Source of the DNA: DATBDE01 sp045805605
GTDB lineage: Bacteria; Actinomycetota; Thermoleophilia; Solirubrobacterales; Solirubrobacteraceae
Length of the DNA: 12,373 nucleotides
Direction: 5' to 3'
Assembly (NCBI GenBank): GCA_045805605.1
Contig: JBJMKX010000030.1
Coordinates: 1 to 12,373 of the forward strand
Part shown: one piece after another, positions 7,738-12,373 of the stretch
Numbering within the stretch: the first letter of the stretch is position 1
Layout of the letters: each line of letters starts with the position of its first letter
Translations under genes and position numbers: made by a program
The notes under the pieces: generated by a model
Database searches by the model: none
What the model was told of the DNA's origin: nothing
Seen by the model: the letters and a program-made list of their open reading frames with translations, nothing else

Positions 7738-7763
7738 GAAGGTTCGATTCCTTCGCCGCTCCG
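7738..7763 (+). tRNA. tRNA-like 3' end fragment (T-arm plus acceptor strand)
   Basis: GAAGG (7738-7742), TTCGATT (7743-7749) and CCTTC (7750-7754) form a perfect T-arm with the consensus 7-nt loop. GCCGCTC(C) follows with no linker, as in an acceptor 3' strand. No matching D-arm, anticodon arm or 5' acceptor strand is found within 100 nt upstream, so this is not an intact tRNA. CCA is not encoded. It may be an att-site scar left by an element that integrates at tRNA 3' ends, a tRNA pseudogene, or the end of a larger tRNA-like RNA. I could not support a tmRNA: there is no TTCGAC 5' signature and no tag-peptide frame ending ALAA. Confidence 0.45.
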
Positions 7764-7768
7764 CTCTA

Positions 7769-7794
7769 GGAATCCCGCCCGTGGGGCGGATTCC
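7769..7794 (+). terminator. Terminator-like hairpin after the tRNA-like end
   Basis: GGAATCC, a bulged C and GCCC pair across a GTG loop with GGGC, G and GATTCC, giving an 11-bp stem with one bulge. It begins 6 nt after the tRNA-like acceptor strand. There is no T-run, which is common for high-GC terminators but makes the call less certain. Confidence 0.4.
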
Positions 7795-7797
7795 GGC

Positions 7798-7962
7798 ATG
7801 CCCGCGGACCTCCTGTGGCGAGTCGAGCCCTCACCAGATTGGCCTCGTATGGTCAACGGCCGCTTCTCTCTCCGGGATGAAACGACGACGCGCTACATGA
7901 CGCACACCGAGGTGGCGGCGCACCACGACCGCGCGTGCAGCGCGCGGACGCCCGCAGCTTAA
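7798..7962 (+). CDS. Possible small ORF, 54 aa, unknown function
   Basis: The ATG is at 7798 and the TAA at 7960-7962. The product has a protein-like composition (LLWRVEPSPDWPRMVNG, then FSLRDETTTRYMTHTEVAAH) with no low-complexity bias. About 43 of 54 codons end in G or C, somewhat below the neighbours. There is no strong ribosome site. It ends 25 nt before the convergent stop of the regulator gene. I recognise no family. Confidence 0.35.
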   Translation: MPADLLWRVEPSPDWPRMVNGRFSLRDETTTRYMTHTEVAAHHDRACSARTPAA

Positions 7963-7987
7963 AGGCCTGGCGCAGGGCCGCGCGCGG

Positions 7988-8641
7988 TCACTTTGCGGCA
8001 GCCAGCCTCGCGCCGCAGCAGCGGCGTTGCCGGTCGTGATGGAAGCCGCTCGCGGTGCGGTCGCCGCCGGCGGCGGCGAGCACGCCCTCCACGACGCCTT
8101 CGGCCAGCAGGCACATGAGCTCCGGCGTGCCCGGGGCGACCGTCGGGCACGGGCACTTGGCGAGCTGGAGCTGGTCATCCTCTACGCTCGCCTCGTAGCC
8201 CAGCTCGCGCATGACGCGCGGGAGCTCGGAGTCGATGTCGTGGCTGCCGGGGCGCCCGAGGAGGTAGCGCCCCCACTCGCTGCCCACGGCGCGCAGCTGG
8301 TCGGGGTGCAGGCTCGCGCGTTCCAGCGCGACCGCGAGCAGCTCGGCCACCCCGAGGAAGTTCGCGCTCGTCCGCTCCCACAGGTCGGAGAGTCGATAGT
8401 CGATGCCGGGGCGGCCGCGGCTCGAGGGGAGCACGCGGCGTTCGGAGACGAGTAGGCCGGCCGACTCGAGCTCGAGGACGTGCGGGCGGAGCGTGTTCGG
8501 GTGCACGCCCGCGGCTTCTGCGAGCTCGGGCAGGGACGCGCGCCCGCGCTCTTCGAGGGCGCGCACGACGCTGAGGCGGAGCGGATCGGCGATCAGCTCG
8601 AGCACCTCCCGCCGAGAGGGGGTTTTGCCGGACCCAGGCAC
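7988..8641 (-). CDS. COG2345/SufR-like winged-helix regulator with C-terminal cysteines
   Basis: This is a 217-aa regulator from GTG 8641. An N-terminal winged HTH (about 14-85) has LPELAEAAGVHPNTLRPHV as the helix-turn-helix and SSRGRPGIDYRL as the wing. The C-terminal part resembles the COG2345 family, which includes the iron-sulphur repressor SufR: KCPCP with Cys163 and Cys165, Cys177 in PELMCLLAEG, and a terminal pair Cys208-Cys209 (RCCGARL). Those cysteines could bind an Fe-S cluster or sense redox state. The spacing is not the classical SufR pattern, so ligand assignment is inference. GTG 8641 is preferred because the frame upstream has no sensible start and the HTH begins at the usual place. 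It lies 67 nt downstream of ccmH on the same strand and may control the ccm genes or only share their transcript. Confidence 0.85.
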   Translation of the reverse strand: MPGSGKTPSRREVLELIADPLRLSVVRALEERGRASLPELAEAAGVHPNTLRPHVLELESAGLLVSERRVLPSSRGRPGIDYRLSDLWERTSANFLGVAELLAVALERASLHPDQLRAVGSEWGRYLLGRPGSHDIDSELPRVMRELGYEASVEDDQLQLAKCPCPTVAPGTPELMCLLAEGVVEGVLAAAGGDRTASGFHHDRQRRCCGARLAAAK

Positions 8642-8657
8642 GTTTAGACCATTTAGC
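8642..8657 (-). promoter_or_regulatory. A/T-rich patch before the regulator start
   Basis: Directly upstream of GTG 8641 is an unusually A/T-rich patch in this GC-rich region. TTTAG on the plus strand appears twice, at 8643 and 8652. It may hold a promoter -10 region or an autoregulatory site for the regulator. No matching -35 is clear. Confidence 0.25.
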
Positions 8658-8698
8658 GTGCGGAACTGCAGCAGAATGTAGTGCGACTGGAGGTCGCC

Positions 8699-8718
8699 GG
8701 ACCGCTGATCAGCGGTCC
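8699..8718. promoter_or_regulatory. Perfect 20-bp palindrome between ccmH and the regulator
   Basis: GGACCGCTGATCAGCGGTCC equals its own reverse complement over all 20 bases. It covers the ccmH stop codon (8709-8711) and lies upstream of the SufR-like gene. Perfect dyads of this size are typical of operators bound by dimeric winged-helix proteins, so autoregulation is a reasonable guess. A loop-less palindrome is a poor hairpin terminator, and no T-run follows on the minus strand. Confidence 0.45.
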
Positions 8719-9173
8719 CAGCGACGCATCTCAGCGTCGAGCCGCCGCGCGTCGGTCCGACTCGGCGGCGGGAGGACGGGCGGCGGCTCCGCCACGCCGC
8801 GGCCCGAGGCCCACCAGCGCACCGCGGCCACCGCCGCGCCCGCACCGAGGAGCAGGACCAGTAGCGGCACGATGTAGGCGGTCGCGTTGAATCCGCTGTC
8901 CTTGGGCAGCGCGAGCACCCGCGGTCCGTACTGGGCGACGAGCGCGGCCTTGATCTGCGCCGTCGATTGGCAGCGGTCGATCAGGCCGGTGATGAACTGG
9001 CGCTCCCGCGTGGCTTGAGGCGAGTCCGCGAGGCTCAGCGGCACGCCGCAGACCAGGCACATGACTTGGCCCTCGATGTCCGGCATGCTCGCGCGCGGGC
9101 ACGCCGCCGCCGCCGCGGCCGGCGCGAGGGCGAGCACGCCCACGACACCCAGGGCGGCGACCCCGCGCCTCAC
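8709..9173 (-). CDS. ccmH: CcmH-type cytochrome c maturation thiol reductase
   Basis: CcmH acts with CcmG outside the membrane to reduce the CxxCH thiols of apocytochrome c before haem attachment. This 154-aa protein begins with a hydrophobic leader (about 4-24). It carries the redox pair Cys39-x-x-Cys42 in EGQVMCLVCGVPLSLADS, a close match to the family's LRCxxCQ...IADS region, but with Gly instead of the usual Gln after the second Cys. The helical domain follows with YGPRVLALP (82-90). A second TM (about 99-118) precedes a short cytoplasmic tail. GTG 9173 forms a GTGA overlap with the ccmG stop, which fixes the start. Cys25 and Cys68 are additional cysteines. Confidence 0.92.
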   Translation of the reverse strand: MRRGVAALGVVGVLALAPAAAAAACPRASMPDIEGQVMCLVCGVPLSLADSPQATRERQFITGLIDRCQSTAQIKAALVAQYGPRVLALPKDSGFNATAYIVPLLVLLLGAGAAVAAVRWWASGRGVAEPPPVLPPPSRTDARRLDAEMRRWDR

Positions 9174-9727
9174 GCCGGGCTCCCCAGAACGGGCAGCACC
9201 GAGCGCGACATGAAGGCATCGTCCACCACCCCGCGCCGAACGGCGGCGATGCGCCCGCGCCTGTCGATCACGAACGTCTCGGGATAGCCGGTGATGCCGA
9301 AGCGATGCTGGGAGTGGCCGTCGCCGTCGCGTAGCATCGGATAGCCGAGCCGGTAGCGGCGACGAAACGCGCGGGCGTCGGAGGTCACATCGAGGGCATC
9401 GACCCCGACGACGGTTCCGCCGCGCGCCGCGATACGACGCTGCCAGCGCGCAAGCAGCGGGCTCTCGTCGCGGCAGGGCGGGCACCACGAGGCCCAGTAG
9501 TTGAGCACCACAACCTTGCCGCGCCAGGCGCGCAGCGAAACCGGGTGGCCGCCGCCGAGCGGCGGCAGGCTGAGATCTGGCGCGGCGGGCCGCTTGCCGG
9601 CCGCCAGCGCAGCGTCGATGCCCCGCTGCGGGCTGTTGACGAGCACGCCGTAGGCCAGCAGAGCCACGAGACCGCCCGCCACGACGAGCGCCCCGACCAT
9701 CGCTGGCGATCGCCGGGCACGGGTCAT
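9170..9727 (-). CDS. ccmG: CcmG/DsbE thioredoxin-like thiol-disulfide oxidoreductase
   Basis: This is a 185-aa membrane-anchored, extracytoplasmic thioredoxin-fold protein that supplies reducing power to CcmH/apocytochrome c. It has an N-terminal TM (about 9-30), the active site WASWCPPCRDE with Cys82 and Cys85, and the cis-proline segment ITGYPETFVIDRRG (Pro149). GYPETF is typical of CcmG/DsbE and ResA relatives. ATG 9727 overlaps the stop of the upstream small gene (ATGA) and its own stop overlaps ccmH (GTGA), so the three are translationally linked. Confidence 0.94.
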   Translation of the reverse strand: MTRARRSPAMVGALVVAGGLVALLAYGVLVNSPQRGIDAALAAGKRPAAPDLSLPPLGGGHPVSLRAWRGKVVVLNYWASWCPPCRDESPLLARWQRRIAARGGTVVGVDALDVTSDARAFRRRYRLGYPMLRDGDGHSQHRFGITGYPETFVIDRRGRIAAVRRGVVDDAFMSRSVLPVLGSPA

Positions 9728-10008
9728 GTGGGGTCGCGCTCGCCTCGCGCCGCGTCGAGCCGGCGCAGCAGCTCGAGGGCCTCTGCCCGGAGGGCGCGGT
9801 TGAGGGCGCGGAAGTCGTCGCGCGACAGCTTGCCCGTCCGGAAATCGTGCTCGGCGTCGCGGATCTCGCGGAACTTCGCCTCCTTGGCCGCCTCGAGCGC
9901 CACCGGTTCGCCGTCGTCGCCCGCGTCCGCGCGCCGGCGCCAGATCAGCGGCGAGGCGATCAGGGTCGCCGCGAGGCACATGACGAGCATCACGAGGATC
10001 AGCTGCAT
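9724..10008 (-). CDS. Short CcmI-like membrane-anchored protein
   Basis: This is a 94-aa protein with one N-terminal TM (about 2-23), then a charged helical region. AKEAKFREIRDAEHDFRTGK (41-60) and LSRDDFRALNRALRAEALEL (61-80) resemble the N-terminal cytoplasmic helix of CcmI, where a family-typical pattern of Glu/Arg helix plus G-K-L-S/D is seen. The large periplasmic TPR domain of full CcmI, the apocytochrome-binding part in proteobacteria, is missing. The gene sits exactly between ccmF (1 nt gap) and ccmG (4 nt overlap), which supports a role in the haem-ligation complex, perhaps as a scaffold. Assignment is by position and weak motif likeness. Confidence 0.7.
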   Translation of the reverse strand: MQLILVMLVMCLAATLIASPLIWRRRADAGDDGEPVALEAAKEAKFREIRDAEHDFRTGKLSRDDFRALNRALRAEALELLRRLDAARGERDPT

Positions 10009-10009
10009 C

Positions 10010-12157
10010 TCATGCCTTCGAGAGCTCCTGGCCCAACCGGGCCGCCCACGAACGCGCCGGGGCGCGGCGGTGTGCGGCCCGCGGCGGCGGCCAGATGGCG
10101 ATCAGCCCGCCGATCCCGAGCACGATCCCCCCCAGCCAGATCCACTCGACCAGCGGGGAGACGATCAGCCGGAAGGCGGCCGGCGGCGGTGCGCGCACGT
10201 AGCGCTGTGCGATCGCGTCGAGCAGGAAGCGCTGCGTGTCGCCCTGCGCGAGCGGGAAGCGCTTGTCGATGCCGCTGATCATGCGCTGCATCGCCCCGAC
10301 GTCCGGCTGCACGGCCGTCCAGATGTCGCGCTTGAGGCCCGCCTGGAGCCCGACCTCGGTGGTCGAGTCGCCGTCGAAGTACTGGGAGACCGGGCCCGCA
10401 GTGCGATCGGAGCTGGGGTAGTAGCCGCGCGTGGTGTGCAAGGTGGTGACGTGATGCCCTCGCCGCGACACGTCGAGCACCGCCCCGAGCGTCACCTTTT
10501 CGGGCGTCACGGCACCGGTCGCACGGACGTAGCGGACCTGGTAACCGCCGATGTCAGCGCTCTGGCCAGGCGACAGCCGCGCATCGCGTATGTGCTGGAA
10601 CGCCGACGAGGCGGCTACCCCCACGAACAGCAGCGCGATACCGACGTGCACCACGTAACCCCCGTAGCGGCGGCGGTTGCGACGCACGAGCGCCACGAGC
10701 GCCACGGGCACGGGCTCGCGTGAGGTGGCACGCCGCACCGCAATGCCCCGCCACAGCTCCTGCCCGACCGCGGCCGCCGCAAACGCGGCGCACGCGAACA
10801 GGACAAGGGCGGTGATGCTCCCGCCGGCGCCCAGCGCGATCAGCACTCCCATGACGACCAGCGCGACGGCGGCGGGCACCTGGAGGCTGCGACGTGCGCC
10901 CCGGAGCGTCGTCTTGCGCCAGGCCATGAGCGGTCCGAGGCCCGAGAGGAACACCAGCGCGATCGCGAGCGGGACCGTGTAGCGGTCGAACCACGGTGGC
11001 CCGACGCTCGCCTTGTTGCCCGTGACCGCCTCGGAGATCAGGGGGAAGAACGTGCCCCAGAAGATCACGAAGCAGAGCCCGACCAGCAGGAGGTTGTTGA
11101 GCAGGAAGATCGACTCGCGCGAGACCGGGGCGTACGAGCGGGCGCCATCGGGTGCAAGGGCATCGCGCCGCGACGCGACGAGCGCGACGGACCCGATGAC
11201 CAGCACGGCGATGAAGGCGAGGAACGGCGCTCCGAGCGTCGAGCCCCCGAAGGCGTGGATCGACTGGAGGATCCCCGAGCGCACGAGGAACGTGCCGAGG
11301 ATCGCGAGGACGCCGGCGCCCAGGACGAGCGAGACGTTCCACGCCTTCAGGAGGCCGCGCTTCTCCTGGACCATGAACGAGTGCAGGTAGGCGGTGCCCA
11401 CGAGCCACGGCATGAGCGCCGCGTTCTCCACCGGGTCCCACGCCCAGTACCCGCCCCAGCCGAGCTCGGACCACGACCAGCGCGCGCCAATGAGTACTCC
11501 GATCCCGAGTAAGCACCAGGCGGCGAGCCCGAAGCGCCGCGTCGCGCGGATCCAGGCGGCATCCGTGCGCCGGGTGACGAGCGCCGCCACCGCGAACGCG
11601 AACGGCACCGTGAACAGCGTGTACCCCGAGTACAGCATCGGGGGGTGGATCATCATGCTCGGGTGGCGGAGCAGCGGTGTCAGGCCCAGGCCCTCCGCCG
11701 GCGCCGGCCGCTGGAGCGCAAACGGATCGGCGAAGAAGATCAGCAGGACCGTGAAGAAGCCCGCGAAGCCGAGCAGCACGGCCTGCGCGTACGCGGTCAC
11801 TTGCCGCATCGACCGGTGCGCGAGCCGCACGGCGAGGCTCGACCACAGCGAGAGCAGCCAGACCCACAGCAGCAGCGAGCCCTCCTGCGCCGACCATGCG
11901 GCAGCCGCGCGGTAGAACGCCGGCGTGGTGGTGCTCGAGTGCTCCGCCACGATGCGCACGCCGAAGTCGGACCGCAGGAAGGCCACCTCGAGAATCGCGA
12001 ATGCGAGCGTGAGCGATGCCGCGAGCGCATAGAGCGCCCGACGGCCCGACTCGACCCAGCGCTCGCGGCCGGTCACGACGCCGTACAGCGATGCGCCGAT
12101 CCCGTACGCCTCGAGTCCGAGCGCGAGAACCAAGAGGATGGGACCGAGGCCGACCAT
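10010..12157 (-). CDS. ccmF: CcmF haem lyase, cytochrome c maturation
   Basis: CcmF takes haem from holo-CcmE and joins it to the reduced CxxCH of apocytochrome c at the outer face of the membrane. The 715-aa protein has many TM segments. The WWD haem-handling motif GWGGYWAWDPVENA is at about 233-246. Four histidines sit in the contexts known for CcmF haem ligands: His171 (HPPMLYSGY), His259 (YLHSF), His301 (SIHAFGG) and His504 (YVVHVG). EGSLLLW at 92-98 is also typical. Proteobacterial CcmF is about 650 aa; the extra length lies mainly in the C-terminal extracytoplasmic part. ATG 12157 is 3 nt after the ccmE stop. Confidence 0.96.
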   Translation of the reverse strand: MVGLGPILLVLALGLEAYGIGASLYGVVTGRERWVESGRRALYALAASLTLAFAILEVAFLRSDFGVRIVAEHSSTTTPAFYRAAAAWSAQEGSLLLWVWLLSLWSSLAVRLAHRSMRQVTAYAQAVLLGFAGFFTVLLIFFADPFALQRPAPAEGLGLTPLLRHPSMMIHPPMLYSGYTLFTVPFAFAVAALVTRRTDAAWIRATRRFGLAAWCLLGIGVLIGARWSWSELGWGGYWAWDPVENAALMPWLVGTAYLHSFMVQEKRGLLKAWNVSLVLGAGVLAILGTFLVRSGILQSIHAFGGSTLGAPFLAFIAVLVIGSVALVASRRDALAPDGARSYAPVSRESIFLLNNLLLVGLCFVIFWGTFFPLISEAVTGNKASVGPPWFDRYTVPLAIALVFLSGLGPLMAWRKTTLRGARRSLQVPAAVALVVMGVLIALGAGGSITALVLFACAAFAAAAVGQELWRGIAVRRATSREPVPVALVALVRRNRRRYGGYVVHVGIALLFVGVAASSAFQHIRDARLSPGQSADIGGYQVRYVRATGAVTPEKVTLGAVLDVSRRGHHVTTLHTTRGYYPSSDRTAGPVSQYFDGDSTTEVGLQAGLKRDIWTAVQPDVGAMQRMISGIDKRFPLAQGDTQRFLLDAIAQRYVRAPPPAAFRLIVSPLVEWIWLGGIVLGIGGLIAIWPPPRAAHRRAPARSWAARLGQELSKA

Positions 12158-12160
12158 CGG

Positions 12161-12373
12161 CTACGAGCCGTGCTTGGCCGCGAACTTCGACGGGCACTTC
12201 GTCACGAGCGAGCCGCGCTCGCCGACGAACGCGCCCCCCTTGCGCCGTACGGTGAGCACGATCTCACGGCCCTCGCGGAAGGGATCGGGGACAGGGCCGG
12301 CGTAGCGCACCGGCACCGACGCCGCGCCATCGCGGTCGCGCACGCGGAAGGCGAGCACTCCGCCGCTGTGGCT
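12161..12373 (-). CDS. ccmE: CcmE haem chaperone, 3' part only, CxxxF variant
   Basis: The last 70 codons of a CcmE-type OB-fold haem chaperone are visible; the gene continues past the right edge. VPVRYAGPVPDPFREGREIV matches the CcmE core (usual V-x-Y-x-G-x-x-P-D-x-F-x-E-G). The C-terminal haem-binding motif, normally H-x-x-x-Y with covalent haem on His, reads CPSKF here (TGC CCG TCG AAG TTC, 12190-12176). Cys-type CcmE proteins with CxxxY are known from archaea and Desulfovibrio; here the Tyr is also replaced, by Phe. The stop TAG is 3 nt before ccmF, so it is the first visible gene of the operon. Confidence 0.9.
   Translation of the reverse strand, partial: SHSGGVLAFRVRDRDGAASVPVRYAGPVPDPFREGREIVLTVRRKGGAFVGERGSLVTKCPSKFAAKHGS

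Larger units (their letters stand above)
7441..7797. other. Gene-free stretch with hairpins and a tRNA-like end
   Basis: I see no convincing protein gene on either strand in these 357 nt. They hold a GC hairpin at 7541-7557 (GCCCC/GGGGC stem, no T-run), and a locally A-rich patch at about 7660-7686. At 7686-7716 a CCTGCC/GGCAGG pair flanks a short loop. A CCTGG-CAGCC-CCAGG hairpin follows at 7719-7733, directly before the tRNA-like T-arm. The string of stems suggests a structured transcript or the scar of one. Confidence 0.4.

Noticed and set aside
7431..7763. tmRNA (ssrA) gene
   Set aside because: The length and T-arm fit, but the conserved 5' TTCGAC region, a tag frame ending ALAA-stop, the Ala-type G-U acceptor pair and CCA are not seen. 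Kept only as an orphan tRNA-like end.
7660..7763. Intact class II or selenocysteine tRNA
   Set aside because: The T-arm, 8-nt acceptor strand, G at the discriminator position and a hairpin like a long variable arm are suggestive. The TCA at 7704-7706 has no paired anticodon stem, and there is no GGAGCGGC 5' strand or D-arm nearby.
6204..7769. 521-codon plus-strand frame running through the MFS end, UPF0104 gene and intergenic region
   Set aside because: Out of frame with two recognised membrane proteins; its product is Arg/Ala/Pro-rich without family features. Its tail over the tRNA-like end is incidental.
9545..10723. 392-codon plus-strand frame opposite ccmG, the CcmI-like gene and the ccmF 3' end
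   Set aside because: Antisense shadow; composition is Arg/His/Ala-rich and the opposite strand holds tightly overlapping ccm genes.
10554..12197. 547-codon minus-strand frame overlapping ccmF and the ccmE end
   Set aside because: Alternative frame of ccmF with Arg/Ala-rich product; ccmF has all family motifs in its own frame.

Overview
The window is a high-GC (GC-ending codon) chromosomal segment, most like an Actinomycetota genome, possibly Thermoleophilia/Solirubrobacterales-like. That placement is inferred from codon use, frequent GTG starts, the MASE1 kinase with NarL/LuxR regulators, and gene style; nothing here fixes the taxon. I see no rRNA, intact tRNA, CRISPR array, transposase or integrase.

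Left part (1-4018), signalling. The window opens with the last codons of a plus-strand gene and then a decayed C-terminal fragment of a histidine kinase (about 115-282). Next is an intact MASE1-GAF-HisKA_3-HATPase sensor kinase (330-2378, +). Converging on it from the other strand are a NarL/LuxR response regulator (2392-3039, -) and, upstream of that regulator and joined to it by a TGATG overlap, a single-domain CheY-like receiver (3039-3383, -). Diverging from this pair is a run of small plus-strand ORFs (3502-4018) of unknown function.

Middle part (4130-7440). A second NarL/LuxR regulator (4130-4774, +) is a close paralogue of the first: 149 of 214 positions are identical in a gap-free hand alignment. 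It is followed by a 14-TM DHA2/EmrB-QacA-type MFS exporter (4886-6349, +). An ATGA overlap joins the exporter to a UPF0104/AglD-YbhN-like flippase-type membrane protein (6346-7440, +).

A non-coding stretch (7441-7797) carries an isolated tRNA-like T-arm plus acceptor strand (7738-7763) and a terminator-like hairpin right after it. It is followed by a possible 54-aa ORF.

Right part (7988-12373, all minus strand) is a compact cytochrome c maturation (System I) operon, read right to left: ccmE (3' end only), ccmF, a short CcmI-like anchored protein, ccmG, ccmH, then a cysteine-bearing COG2345/SufR-like winged-helix regulator. Adjacent genes overlap by 4 nt or lie within 3 nt of each other from ccmE to ccmH. 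A perfect 20-bp palindrome separates ccmH from the regulator. CcmE would carry haem, CcmF would ligate it to apocytochrome, and CcmG/CcmH would keep the CxxCH thiols reduced. The most unusual point is that CcmE has a CPSKF motif where canonical CcmE has HxxxY, yet CcmG and CcmH are both present.
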